Below are positions 49,247 to 58,870 of a DNA stretch of 64,000 nucleotides, piece after piece; positions within the stretch are counted from its first letter, which is position 1; every line of letters begins with the position of its first letter. A program made the translations under genes and the position numbers. The notes under the pieces are model-generated. The model was given only the letters and a program-made list of their open reading frames with translations. It ran no database searches and was not told the DNA's origin. This DNA is from Legionella sainthelensi (GTDB taxonomy: Bacteria > Pseudomonadota > Gammaproteobacteria > Legionellales > Legionellaceae), in NCBI RefSeq assembly GCF_900637685.1, contig NZ_LR134388.1:3127001-3191000 (forward strand), written 5' to 3'.

Positions 49247-50257
49247 ATGAGTTATGAAGAATTATCCAACACTATGGAACAAATGCTTCAGGCAGGCAAA
49301 GGAATTTTAGCTGCCGATGAAAGTAATGCAACTATAGGTAAACGTTTTTCCTCAATAGGAATTGAAAACACTGAAGAAAATCGCAGAGATTATAGATTAT
49401 TACTTGCCACCACACCTGAGTTAGAAAATTATATCAATGGTGTTATTCTATTTGAAGAAACTTTTAACCAGACGGATGAGCATGGAACTCCAATTGTTAA
49501 ATTATTTGCTGATAAAGGCATCGTTCCTGGAATTAAGGTAGACAAAGGGTTAGTTGACTTAGCCAATACGGAACAGGAAAAAGTAACCCAAGGCTTAGAT
49601 GGCTTAGCAGAACGTTTACAACATTTTAAAAAACTAGGGGCAAAATTTGCTAAATGGCGTAATGTTTATTCTATTTCTGAATATACACCAAGTTTAACTG
49701 CAGTAAAAACAGGCGCAGAAAATCTGGCACGCTATGCTGCTGCGTGTCAAGAAGCAGGCATAGTTCCCATTGTTGAGCCTGAAGTACTTATGGATGGAAA
49801 TCACAGTATAGAGCACTGCGCAGAAGTATGCGAAATTGTGCTCCATGAACTATTTCATGCCTTGTTTATCCATCAGGTTGAGCTAGAGCATATTATCTTA
49901 AAACCAAGTATGGTAACCTGCGGTAAAGAAAATCAACCCTTTAGTGAACCTGATGAAGTTGCTGATTACACGATTGGTGTATTCCGTAATAATGTTCCCG
50001 CTGCAGTACCTACAATTAATTTCTTATCAGGTGGTCAAACACCCCAACAAGCTACAGCGAATTTAAATGCAATCAACAGCATTGATCATCAACCTTGGTT
50101 GCTTAGTTTTTCCTTTGGCAGAGCGTTACAAGAGGATTGCTTATCTGCCTGGGGTGGCAAAAATGTCAATATTGCTACAGCACAAGAAGCATTACTCAAT
50201 CGCGCTCGTCTGAATAGTTTGGCTTGTATGGGTGAATATAATATCGGGATGGAATAA
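49247..50257 (+). CDS. fba: Class I fructose-bisphosphate aldolase
   Basis: 336 residues from the ATG with a CAGGAG site; an upstream in-frame start overlapping the reductase is rejected. It is a eukaryote-type class I enzyme: GKGILAADESNATIGKR (~18-34), ILFEETFNQ, FAKWRNVYSI (substrate lysine), PIVEPEVLMDGNHSIEHC, and the Schiff-base lysine in HIILKPSMVTCG (~225). FLSGGQTPQQATANL closes the phosphate site. It cleaves fructose-1,6-bisphosphate without metal. Confidence 0.95.
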   Translation: MSYEELSNTMEQMLQAGKGILAADESNATIGKRFSSIGIENTEENRRDYRLLLATTPELENYINGVILFEETFNQTDEHGTPIVKLFADKGIVPGIKVDKGLVDLANTEQEKVTQGLDGLAERLQHFKKLGAKFAKWRNVYSISEYTPSLTAVKTGAENLARYAAACQEAGIVPIVEPEVLMDGNHSIEHCAEVCEIVLHELFHALFIHQVELEHIILKPSMVTCGKENQPFSEPDEVADYTIGVFRNNVPAAVPTINFLSGGQTPQQATANLNAINSIDHQPWLLSFSFGRALQEDCLSAWGGKNVNIATAQEALLNRARLNSLACMGEYNIGME

Positions 50258-50590
50258 CTCGTTACCTCTGCTCTTTTTTTGGGGGTATTCGTTTAAATAA
50301 TAGCGACTTCATACCCCCTAATACTCGCTACTCTTCGCGAAAGCGGATAGTTCGTTTTTTAAATACTATGCGTTTAGACGAAGCACGACAATAATTGCTG
50401 AATTGAGCTAGACTTAGTACGCATCACTAGTTAATTTAATGCATACGATCCTGCTGTTTTAAAAAGGCTTCTAATCGAGCCAGAAAGAAGTTGAGTAGTC
50501 GTCCAACACGACTAACATTAGGTTCATTAATGACCACTCACCCTAAAGAACATTTCATTCCTTTTTATATCGAACTCTTGTGATTTTAAA
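50258..50590. other. 333-base gap between convergent genes with hairpins and motif copy D
   Basis: GGGGGTAT (50281-50288) and ATACCCCC (50312-50319) can pair after a T-run. AGTCGT-CCAAC-ACGACT lies near 50498. TTTATATCGAACTC (50564-50577) is another copy of the recurrent intergenic motif, just past the EEP gene stop. No gene seen. Confidence 0.45.
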
Positions 50591-51346
50591 CTACTTCAAT
50601 TCAAAACGAGCATAAAGTGGCAAATGATCGGACAGCATTCGCCATGGTTTACCTTGTAAACAAGCAACCGCTTGCACTTTCATACCTCTAAAATAAACTC
50701 GATCAATGCGCAAGGCCGGCCTAATTGCAGGAAAAGAACGTGCATGTTGTCCTTCAATAGAAACAAATGCCTCCTCAATATTTAAGTGCTCTGCCAGAGG
50801 CTTGGAAATAATAGTTCGCCAATCATTGAAATCACCAGCCATCAATAAAGGTTCATCTTGGGGAACAACATCCTTAATTCGTTGCATTAAAGTATTACAT
50901 TGCACAGTACGCTCAGCTTTAAATAAACCTAAGTGCACACATAATAAATGAATCGTTACATTATCCAACTTTAATTGCGCATGTAATATACCTCTTGAGG
51001 CTCTACGGATATGGGTAAGATTTATATTCTCAAATCGTTCAAAAGCATACTTGCTTAAAATCGCATTCCCATGATGTCCGGATTGATATACTGCATTTTT
51101 CGCATAAACATAATGAGGCCATATGTTTTCAGCTATGTACTCCGATTGTGGGGAAGCAGGCCATGCATTAATCCGTTTTTGTCGTTTTATATGCTCTCCC
51201 TGAACTTCTTGCAAAAAAACAAAATCAGGATTTAGACTCGTTATTGCATCACGCATTTTAGGAAGCAAAAAACGAATGGCACCCACCCCAAATCCTTTGT
51301 GAATATTATAAGTTATTAATGAGATACTACGTTTATCTTGTTGCAT
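50591..51346 (-). CDS. Endonuclease/exonuclease/phosphatase-family protein
   Basis: 251 residues covering one EEP fold: LITYNIHKGFGVGAI (Asn, ~10-24), FVFLQEVQGEH (metal Glu, ~44), VHLGLFKAERTVQ, AGDFNDWR (Asp-x-Asn, ~172-179) and LSDHLPLYARF (Asp-His at the end). It may act on DNA, RNA or phosphoesters; cytoplasmic, as no signal peptide is seen. The family includes ExoA-like repair nucleases, but the motifs are closer to the YbhP/metal-dependent hydrolase group. Confidence 0.88.
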   Translation of the reverse strand: MQQDKRSISLITYNIHKGFGVGAIRFLLPKMRDAITSLNPDFVFLQEVQGEHIKRQKRINAWPASPQSEYIAENIWPHYVYAKNAVYQSGHHGNAILSKYAFERFENINLTHIRRASRGILHAQLKLDNVTIHLLCVHLGLFKAERTVQCNTLMQRIKDVVPQDEPLLMAGDFNDWRTIISKPLAEHLNIEEAFVSIEGQHARSFPAIRPALRIDRVYFRGMKVQAVACLQGKPWRMLSDHLPLYARFELK

Positions 51347-51569
51347 GCGCTACCTATTCAGGTTTTTTACTTAGCATAATTACTAATCAATATAAAATTC
51401 CCACACAGCCTTATCTTAACTGTTTTAAAATGAACTCTTCAATTCATATGGAAAAAATCGCTAATCAATGTGCTACAAATCTCTAGGCCATGTAATGAAT
51501 TATAGCTCTACTGCTCTCAGTAGGGATATAATAACAACTACTTAATAAAATATATAAATATTAAATGAT

Positions 51570-52415
51570 ATGGACAAACTAAATCTTAAGATTCCAGGCT
51601 TTTCGATAGCTTGCAAAACTTGGGGGCATCCCGAAAAGCCAACTATCTTAGCTCTACACGGCTGGTTAGATAATGCTAACAGTTTTATTCCTATAGCCCC
51701 ATATCTTGAGAATGACTTTTATCTTATTGCAGTCGATTTGCCTGGACATGGTCATTCATCACATCTACCTCAAGGATGTCATTATCATTTTTTTGATGGA
51801 ATTTTTATTATTATTGAAATTCTTAATGCCCTAAAAATCGATAGAGTCCATCTATTAGGACATTCTATGGGGGCATGCCTAGCCAGCTTGCTTGGAGGAG
51901 TTATTCCCGAACGCTTCCTTTCACTAATACTCATTGAAGGCTTAGGACCATTTTCTCATCCAGGGGAAACAGCATGTCAACAATTAAGAGAATATGCCCA
52001 TTTTCTCACACAAAAAAATGAAAAAAAATCCAAAGGTTATGAGCACTTAGAGAACGCTGCCCTGGCACGTGCTTTTAAGGGATATGTTTCCCTAGATATC
52101 GCAAAAACTCTTTGTGAACGAAGTTTAGTAGAAAAACGAGGCAAATTTTACTGGCGACATGATCAGCGTTTACTGGCACGCTCCCCTTTACGCATGACAG
52201 AAATGCAAATTCTTTCTTGTTTAAAAGAGATTACAGCTAAGACTTATTTACTTATAGCAAATCAAGGGTTTTCTTTTGACGCTGAAATTACTCAAAATCG
52301 CATCAAGACTGTAAGAAACTTAACTCTTAAAAGAATAGATGGCGGGCACCATATCCACATGGAGCAGCCAGAAGTTGTAAGCCAACTTCTGACCGATTTT
52401 ATGAATACAAATTAA
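51570..52415 (+). CDS. Alpha/beta hydrolase
   Basis: 281 residues. The oxyanion region is LALHGWLDNANSFIPIAPYL (~30-49), the nucleophile elbow HLLGHSMGACLASLL (Ser ~98), the acid is probably in the strand before the cap, and the catalytic His is in DGGHHIHMEQPEVV (~260). The cap domain is short. It resembles the bacterial MEST/serine-hydrolase group; the substrate is unknown. Its stop overlaps the proA stop by four bases in convergent orientation. Confidence 0.87.
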   Translation: MDKLNLKIPGFSIACKTWGHPEKPTILALHGWLDNANSFIPIAPYLENDFYLIAVDLPGHGHSSHLPQGCHYHFFDGIFIIIEILNALKIDRVHLLGHSMGACLASLLGGVIPERFLSLILIEGLGPFSHPGETACQQLREYAHFLTQKNEKKSKGYEHLENAALARAFKGYVSLDIAKTLCERSLVEKRGKFYWRHDQRLLARSPLRMTEMQILSCLKEITAKTYLLIANQGFSFDAEITQNRIKTVRNLTLKRIDGGHHIHMEQPEVVSQLLTDFMNTN

Positions 52416-54001
52416 TGACACTTGCTGTAATTGATAGCAACGGCTTGCAATGAGCTTTTCACATCATTTAAAGAAAAGCCTAAATCTTTAGCTGCGCTTA
52501 ATACACCACAACCACCTTCATCAAAACTTGAATAAGGTGTCCAATAGTCCATATTCGCTTTAACCATAACATCAAAAGCCTTACGGGTATCCCAATTAGG
52601 TTGGTTTGCTAATATGTAAAATAAATGGTTGTATACACCGCTCGAATAATGAACGTCTAGACCACTATAATATTCATCTGCGGTATCAATAGACTCACCG
52701 TCACGACTTGGTTTATCCATATAACGCAAAGCATCATAGCCACTACTTTCTTTCATTATTTCACCGCCAATTTGCCAGCTACTCTTACCCACTGAGTAAT
52801 GTTCAGCAGCTTGGGCTGCCATATCAGAAAAAGACTCATTCATTCCACCAGATTGGCCGTAATATTCGAGACCTGAATGCTGCTCTGTAAATCCATGGCT
52901 AATTTCATGAGCACCAACGCCGAGAGAAACCAAAGGATACATCATCCTGTCACCACAACCAAAAGTCATTTGCTCTCCATCCCAATAAGCATTTTCATAA
53001 CCGTCACCATAGTGAACGCGCATGACTAATTGCATTGGAGATCCATTAGAATTAGAAAGAACATTTACCCCATACCAGTCAGTATACATATGTTTGATTA
53101 CATAACCTGCATATAAGGCATCATTGGATGGAGAAAGTGCTCCATTATCTTCACGATACCCGGTGGGGTAAATATCAGAGTCAGTTGTTGAACAAGCAAA
53201 CGACATCGCGGCTTTGACTGAGCTGTATTTGTGTTTCATATCAATGACTTTTACAGATTCATTTTCCATGTAGCATGTAGCATTGTTTGCATCACGAGTT
53301 AGATCCAAATAAGGAAAGTCCTTACCGAACTCGTAATAACCCATTTTCTTATTTCCTCCGAAACCAGAACCTTTTACAGACACTCTCTCTGTTTTAATAT
53401 CATTCCACTGTACAAAAGGCTGCTTAGTCCGAGCATCAATAATTGCTGTTGGGCGTTCTGGAGCTTTATCTAGATGATTAACACGAATACTTACCTTGTA
53501 AGCCCAGTGTGCTTGATTATCTTTATCGATATATACCATAGGAATGACTTTTTCATCACCTACATTTTGATGAGTATATTTGGCTTTGAATTGTTGTAAT
53601 GCTTTATCTGCATTTTGCACAAAAGAAGCATCTGGTTGACCTAATTCAGTTTGTAATCCTTGATAAACAACACCATTCATCTCAACTGTGGACTGATTAG
53701 TAGCGGCTAATGACTTTGCTGTATTCATGCTATGCATGATTGCATAACCACCATAAACTGGAAATCCTACATATTTTTGTTGCATACGGACATGAGTTAC
53801 CTTATTTCGATCAGTATGCTCACTCACGAAGCTCAAGCTATCTTTAGTAACAGCAACGCCTTGAGTTGATAAAGCAAATTTTTGCTTTACTTCCGAAAAA
53901 GATGCGTTTTGTAAAAGTATAGGGTCTGCAGCTTTCGCAGGAGATACCATTCCTAGGGCCAGAGCAACAGCTAATGGAGATAAATAGTAATTATGATGCA
54001 T
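52412..54001 (-). CDS. proA: Zinc metalloprotease ProA (Msp), M4 family
   Basis: 529 residues from the ATG preceded by AAGGAG; an in-frame start 66 bases earlier is rejected. Signal peptide MHHNYYLSPLAVALALGMVS then PAKA. The FTP and PepSY propeptide region extends to ~residue 200. The thermolysin zinc motif HEISH is at 52895-52909 and the third ligand Glu in GGMNESFSDMAAQ. Proenzyme exported by Sec, then by type II secretion; in L. pneumophila it is the major secreted zinc protease, attacking host proteins. The C-terminal Cys pair (GGCGVL, SKCH) may form a disulfide. Confidence 0.93.
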   Translation of the reverse strand: MHHNYYLSPLAVALALGMVSPAKAADPILLQNASFSEVKQKFALSTQGVAVTKDSLSFVSEHTDRNKVTHVRMQQKYVGFPVYGGYAIMHSMNTAKSLAATNQSTVEMNGVVYQGLQTELGQPDASFVQNADKALQQFKAKYTHQNVGDEKVIPMVYIDKDNQAHWAYKVSIRVNHLDKAPERPTAIIDARTKQPFVQWNDIKTERVSVKGSGFGGNKKMGYYEFGKDFPYLDLTRDANNATCYMENESVKVIDMKHKYSSVKAAMSFACSTTDSDIYPTGYREDNGALSPSNDALYAGYVIKHMYTDWYGVNVLSNSNGSPMQLVMRVHYGDGYENAYWDGEQMTFGCGDRMMYPLVSLGVGAHEISHGFTEQHSGLEYYGQSGGMNESFSDMAAQAAEHYSVGKSSWQIGGEIMKESSGYDALRYMDKPSRDGESIDTADEYYSGLDVHYSSGVYNHLFYILANQPNWDTRKAFDVMVKANMDYWTPYSSFDEGGCGVLSAAKDLGFSLNDVKSSLQAVAINYSKCH

Positions 54002-54193
54002 TGAAATCCACTCCTTTTTGCAACTTAATTGAAGATATTGAAGCAACTCATGTTCTGCTGAATTCAATATATCCTTAAAAGCAAGTTATAAAGCTTGAGT
54101 GAATTCAACAGGGAGTTACACCTACAAAATACAACTGACAAATCTAAAACCCATCCAAACTAGCATAATTTTAGATTTTTTGAAATTATTATT

Positions 54194-55396
54194 TCATGCT
54201 TGTTGATAATACCAGGCAGCTAGGGCACTTAGGCCTAGAACAAATAATGCAATGGATAACGGCAGTTGCCCCTGCACCTGAGTCATTGCAATCATGCCAC
54301 TCGTTAATGCAGCGGTAAAATCTTGCATACTCACGTATAATGCAGCAACTGTTCCTGCAATTTGAGGGAAAGGTTGGAATACTCCTGCAAATGCGTTAAT
54401 GAAAGTAAAACCAGCTCCCATACTAAATAAAGCAATCGGAATCATAATAGTTAACACATGCATTATGCCTAATAATGCAAAGACAAACATGAACAAACCA
54501 CCACCAATCATTAGCAACACACCAAGAAACAACATGAAAGATACATCCTTGGTCATAATTAACTGACTGTTAATAATACCACTAAGACAAATCGCCCCAG
54601 CTATAAAGAGTGACAATTGTCCATACTCCAAGGGAGTTAATCCCAATACATTCTGGAATAAAAACGGCGCGATAGTAATATAGGCAACTAACCCCGAACA
54701 AGCAAAACAGGCACAAAGTGTATATCCGAGGAAAACTTTAGATCTTAACAAGCTATAATAATTTTCATATAGAACTTTTATTTTTGTTGCATTGGGATTA
54801 AGGTTTTTATTTGTTTCTGGTAACGCCAGTAAAATAAAAATCCAAAATGACAATCCGACGATAAAGATAAATAAAAAATTAGCTCTCCACCCAAAATGTT
54901 CCTGTATAAATCCCCCCCAGATTGGTGATGCAACCAGTAATACGGTACTTACTACCCCAACATAAGAACTGATTTTTGATAAATAGCGATCTTTAAAAAG
55001 ATCACTCATTAAAGAACGGCCTACTGAACTACAAGAACCTATACCAAATCCTTGTAAAAAACGTCCTAAAGTTAAAATCGTAACCGATGGTGCAAAGAAA
55101 CAACACAAACTACCTAAGATACTTATACCTATTCCATAAATAAGAGGAAGTCTACGACCAATTTTATCAGATAAGGGCCCAAAAAATAGATGGGAACTTC
55201 CTAGTCCAAACAAAAATAGAAAGAGGGTGTATTGAATTGATGATTCGGAGCTATGAAAATATTTTGTAATTGCAGGTAATGATGGAACATATTGATCTAT
55301 GGAGATTTGTACCAATATCATCATCATGAAAATGACAAAATAAATTTCTGGTTGTACTTTAGGTACGTCTAACCGTTGTTTGAACATTTCCTGCAT
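54194..55396 (-). CDS. MFS transporter, Bcr/CflA drug-resistance type
   Basis: 400 residues from the ATG with an AAAGGA site; a TTG 87 bases upstream is rejected. Twelve membrane helices. The first loop has the MFS signature GPLSDKIGRRLPLIYGIGIS (~65-84), and LGRFLQGFGIGSCSSVGRSL (~105-124) is the Bcr/CflA version of motif C region. It exports a drug or metabolite by proton antiport. It lies between proA and aroQ, with no regulator beside it. Confidence 0.88.
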   Translation of the reverse strand: MQEMFKQRLDVPKVQPEIYFVIFMMMILVQISIDQYVPSLPAITKYFHSSESSIQYTLFLFLFGLGSSHLFFGPLSDKIGRRLPLIYGIGISILGSLCCFFAPSVTILTLGRFLQGFGIGSCSSVGRSLMSDLFKDRYLSKISSYVGVVSTVLLVASPIWGGFIQEHFGWRANFLFIFIVGLSFWIFILLALPETNKNLNPNATKIKVLYENYYSLLRSKVFLGYTLCACFACSGLVAYITIAPFLFQNVLGLTPLEYGQLSLFIAGAICLSGIINSQLIMTKDVSFMLFLGVLLMIGGGLFMFVFALLGIMHVLTIMIPIALFSMGAGFTFINAFAGVFQPFPQIAGTVAALYVSMQDFTAALTSGMIAMTQVQGQLPLSIALFVLGLSALAAWYYQQA

Positions 55397-55614
55397 TAAA
55401 AATCCTTTGCGTTTTTTCCGTTTTGAAATCTTTGAAAAGCACTGCTTTGTTTCAATCAAGTCTAGGTTAATGCCATAAAGCAAGCAACTTTTCTCTGGGT
55501 ATTATGATATGAAATATAAAAATAGCAGAGAACATGTAGATATCCTCGGAGATATATAGACAACATTACAGAGATCAGGCAAAATCTGCCAAAATTATTA
55601 ATACAGACTAAAAC

Positions 55615-56067
55615 ATGAAAAAAATTCTGGTGTTACATGGACCAAATTTAAATCTCTTGGGATCACGAGAGCCTTCGATTTATGGGAGTACATCACTAGA
55701 ATATATCAATACTCGTTTAACTAAAGAATCAACTGAAGCAGGGTTTGCGCTGCAATGTTATCAAAGTAATTCTGAAGCAGATTTAATTCAATCAATTCAT
55801 CAGGCAAGTACCAATAAAATCGATTATATAATTTTCAATCCCGCAGGATTTACTCATACCAGTATCGTCTTAAGGGATGCATTGAGTGCTGTTGCAATTC
55901 CGTTTATTGAAGTACATATCAGTAATATTTATTCCCGCGAAACTTTTCGTCACCACTCTTATTTTTCTGATATAGCTATGGGTATTATCAGTGGTTTAGG
56001 TGTACAAGGGTATTCGTTAGCATTAACCTCAATTATTGAAAGAGAAGCAAATAATGGACATTCGTAA
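55615..56067 (+). CDS. aroQ: Type II 3-dehydroquinate dehydratase
   Basis: 150 residues. Third step of the shikimate pathway. [20 protein letters not shown] (~5-24) carries the active-site Arg/Tyr loop; [16 protein letters not shown] and [20 protein letters not shown] hold the catalytic His. The 3' end overlaps the accB start by 14 bases, so it is coupled to the acetyl-CoA carboxylase genes, the common gammaproteobacterial arrangement. Confidence 0.97.
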   Translation: MKKILVLHGPNLNLLGSREPSIYGSTSLEYINTRLTKESTEAGFALQCYQSNSEADLIQSIHQASTNKIDYIIFNPAGFTHTSIVLRDALSAVAIPFIEVHISNIYSRETFRHHSYFSDIAMGIISGLGVQGYSLALTSIIEREANNGHS

Positions 56068-56539
56068 AATCAGAAAATTAATTGAATTGCTGGAAGAAAC
56101 CGGCATTTCAGAAATTGAAATTAAAGAAGGTGAAGAATCACTTAGACTAAGTCGTCACAGCAGTATTCCTGTTGTAGAGCATCCCCAGATTCATTATGCC
56201 CCCCCTCCAGTACCACAAACAATATCAATTCCTGCAGGATCTACTTCTAATTCTACTGCAGGAAGTACACCCCAAGAGAGTAAGCCAGCCGCACCCATTG
56301 CTTCTGGCCATCAAATTCATTCACCCATGGTAGGGACTATGTATACATCACCCTCACCAGAAAGCCCTCCTTTTGTCACCGTTGGCCAAACAGTCAAGGC
56401 TGGTGATGTTTTATGTATCGTTGAAGCAATGAAAATGTTCAATGAAATTGAAGCGGATCGTGCCGGTAAAGTCGTAGACATATTAGTCGGTAATGGAGAA
56501 CCTGTAGAATACGACCAGGTTCTATTTATTATAGAATGA
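56054..56539 (+). CDS. accB: Biotin carboxyl carrier protein of acetyl-CoA carboxylase
   Basis: 161 residues from the ATG; an upstream TTG inside aroQ is less likely. The N-terminal helix ([20 protein letters not shown]) is followed by a Pro/Ser/Thr-rich linker (~45-85). The biotinyl domain at ~86-161 has the biotinylated Lys in [13 protein letters not shown] and the thumb SPSPESPPF. Carries CO2 between AccC and the carboxyltransferase. Confidence 0.96.
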   Translation: MDIRKIRKLIELLEETGISEIEIKEGEESLRLSRHSSIPVVEHPQIHYAPPPVPQTISIPAGSTSNSTAGSTPQESKPAAPIASGHQIHSPMVGTMYTSPSPESPPFVTVGQTVKAGDVLCIVEAMKMFNEIEADRAGKVVDILVGNGEPVEYDQVLFIIE

Positions 56540-56549
56540 GGATGCATCC

Positions 56550-57890
56550 ATGCTCAGTAAAATTGTTATTGCCAACAGAGGTGAAATTGCTCTTCGCATC
56601 TTGCGTGCATGTAAAGAGCTTGGCATTCAGACCGTAGCCGTACATTCAGACGTAGATAAAGATTTATTACATGTTCGTCTCGCTGATGAAACAGTTTGCA
56701 TAGGTCCTGCTCCAGCACAAAAAAGCTATCTGAATATTCCAGCTATTATTTCTGCTGCTGAAATTACCGATGCTGTAGCTATTCATCCTGGATATGGTTT
56801 CCTTTCAGAAAACGCTGATTTCGCAGACATAGTAGAAAAAAGCGGGTTCCGTTTCATTGGTCCAAGAGGTGAAACAATTCGCCTTATGGGAGATAAAGTC
56901 TCTGCGATTAATGCCATGAAAGCCGCAGGAGTTCCTTGTGTTCCTGGATCAGATGGTCCTTTAACTGATGATGATGGTAAAAATTTAGAAATAGGTCGAA
57001 AAGTTGGCTATCCTGTTATTATTAAAGCAGCAGGAGGTGGTGGTGGACGTGGTATGCGTGTGGTACATAGTGAGTCTCATCTGCTCAATGCGATCGCACT
57101 CACACGTAGCGAAGCTAAAGCCGCATTTAATAATCCTGTCGTTTATATGGAAAAATTTCTCGAAAATCCTCGTCATGTAGAATTTCAAGTTTTAGGAGAC
57201 GGAAAGGGTAACGCAATTCATCTTGGTGAGCGCGACTGCTCGATGCAAAGACGTCATCAAAAAGTAGTAGAAGAAGCCCCTGCCCCAGGAATTAGTCCTG
57301 AGCTTAGAGAAAAAATTGGTGCTTCTGTAGTTAAGGCGTGCCAGGATTTGAAATATCGTGGTGCAGGAACCTTTGAATTCTTATATCAGGATGGCTGTTT
57401 TTACTTTATCGAAATGAATACTCGAATCCAGGTTGAGCATCCAGTAACTGAAATGATCACAGGGATTGATTTGATTAAAGAACAAATCAAAATTGCAAGT
57501 GATCAACCTTTTACACTGACTCAAGAAGATATTCAATTACGCGGCCATGCAATTGAATGTAGAATTAATGCAGAAGATGCAAAAACATTTATGCCTTCAC
57601 CAGGAACAATAAAATTATTACATCAACCAGGTGGTCCAGGCATTCGTTTTGATTCCCATATTTACAGCAGTTATAAAGTACCCCCAAATTATGACTCGAT
57701 GATCGGTAAACTCATTAGTTATGGAAACACCCGTGCTGAGGCAATTGCAAGAATGCGCAATGCTCTAGATGAAATTATCATCGATGGTATAAAAACAAAT
57801 ATCGAATTACATCAACGCATTTTTCATGATCAATCTTTCATTGCTGGTGGCACAAATATTCACTATTTGGAAAAAATGCTTAAGGGCTAA
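56550..57890 (+). CDS. accC: Biotin carboxylase of acetyl-CoA carboxylase
   Basis: 446 residues. The N-terminal domain is [20 protein letters not shown]. The ATP-grasp glycine loop is [17 protein letters not shown] (~158-174), the catalytic block [20 protein letters not shown] (~209-228), and [18 protein letters not shown] with the active-site Arg and Glu near 290. Partner of AccB for the first step of fatty acid synthesis. Ten bases after accB, with a GAGGA site. Confidence 0.98.
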   Translation: MLSKIVIANRGEIALRILRACKELGIQTVAVHSDVDKDLLHVRLADETVCIGPAPAQKSYLNIPAIISAAEITDAVAIHPGYGFLSENADFADIVEKSGFRFIGPRGETIRLMGDKVSAINAMKAAGVPCVPGSDGPLTDDDGKNLEIGRKVGYPVIIKAAGGGGGRGMRVVHSESHLLNAIALTRSEAKAAFNNPVVYMEKFLENPRHVEFQVLGDGKGNAIHLGERDCSMQRRHQKVVEEAPAPGISPELREKIGASVVKACQDLKYRGAGTFEFLYQDGCFYFIEMNTRIQVEHPVTEMITGIDLIKEQIKIASDQPFTLTQEDIQLRGHAIECRINAEDAKTFMPSPGTIKLLHQPGGPGIRFDSHIYSSYKVPPNYDSMIGKLISYGNTRAEAIARMRNALDEIIIDGIKTNIELHQRIFHDQSFIAGGTNIHYLEKMLKG

Positions 57891-57895
57891 TTACT

Positions 57896-58765
57896 ATGTG
57901 GTTTCAATTAAAAGTAGAACATTGTCCTAGTCAGGAAATTGAACAACTGAGTGATCAGTTAGAAAATTTTGGCGCATTATCCATTATGCTTACGGATAAA
58001 AATGACAATCCTGTTCTTGAGCCAGAACCAGGAACCACTCCTTTATGGCCTGAGGTCATTATTCATGCCCTATTCGCAGAAGCATTTCAAGCTCAATATA
58101 CTCGCGATCAGTTGACCCAAACTTATCCTTCATTAGCATGTACCTTAGAAATTTTGGAGGACAGAGATTGGGAAAGAGCATGGATGGATGATTTTAAACC
58201 ACAACGTTATGGGCAACGTTTATGGATCTGTCCTACTTGGTCAACTCCGCCAGAACCAAATGCAGTTAATTTGATGCTCGATCCAGGTTTAGCTTTTGGT
58301 ACAGGAACTCATCCTACCACGGCCTTGTGTTTAACCTGGCTTGAGCAAGCAAACTTGAGCAATAAGTCGATTATTGATTATGGCTGTGGCTCAGGAATTC
58401 TTTCTTTGGCTGCATTAAAATTAGGCGCAAAAGAAGTACATGCTGTTGATATTGATCCACAAGCGTTGCAAGCCACCAATAATAATGCCTTAACGAATCA
58501 ATTAGAAGAGCACCGATTATTAGTGAGTTTCCCTGATGCATTACAGCATCCAGTAGATTTGATCATGGCCAATATTTTGTTAGCACCACTTCTCAACTTG
58601 AAAGAGCGCTTTCATCATCTTTTAAAGAACGAAGGAATGCTTATTGTATCAGGAATACTCGAAGAACAAGTATTTGAAATCATAAAGACCTATGATTCCA
58701 TGTTTACTCTTTTACATCAAGAAAAGCTTAATGGATGGTCATTATTAGCTTTTGTACGAAAGTAA
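57896..58765 (+). CDS. prmA: Ribosomal protein L11 methyltransferase
   Basis: 289 residues. The N-terminal L11-binding domain contains DRDWERAWMDDFKPQRYGQR (~83-102). The SAM domain starts LDPGLAFGTGTHPTTALCL (~125-143), with IIDYGCGSGILSLAALKLGA as motif I and DLIMANILLAPLLNL as the NILL-type catalytic stretch. Trimethylates bL11; dispensable in E. coli. Five bases after accC, as in many relatives. Confidence 0.96.
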   Translation: MWFQLKVEHCPSQEIEQLSDQLENFGALSIMLTDKNDNPVLEPEPGTTPLWPEVIIHALFAEAFQAQYTRDQLTQTYPSLACTLEILEDRDWERAWMDDFKPQRYGQRLWICPTWSTPPEPNAVNLMLDPGLAFGTGTHPTTALCLTWLEQANLSNKSIIDYGCGSGILSLAALKLGAKEVHAVDIDPQALQATNNNALTNQLEEHRLLVSFPDALQHPVDLIMANILLAPLLNLKERFHHLLKNEGMLIVSGILEEQVFEIIKTYDSMFTLLHQEKLNGWSLLAFVRK

Positions 58766-58870
58766 TATGATTTTTAACGCAGTACTAGGATAAGTTTCCC
58801 TTTTGCTATCCCATTTTATCCGGAAGAATCGAAATGGAAACATACCCTACAAGTAAAAAGGTAACTACCA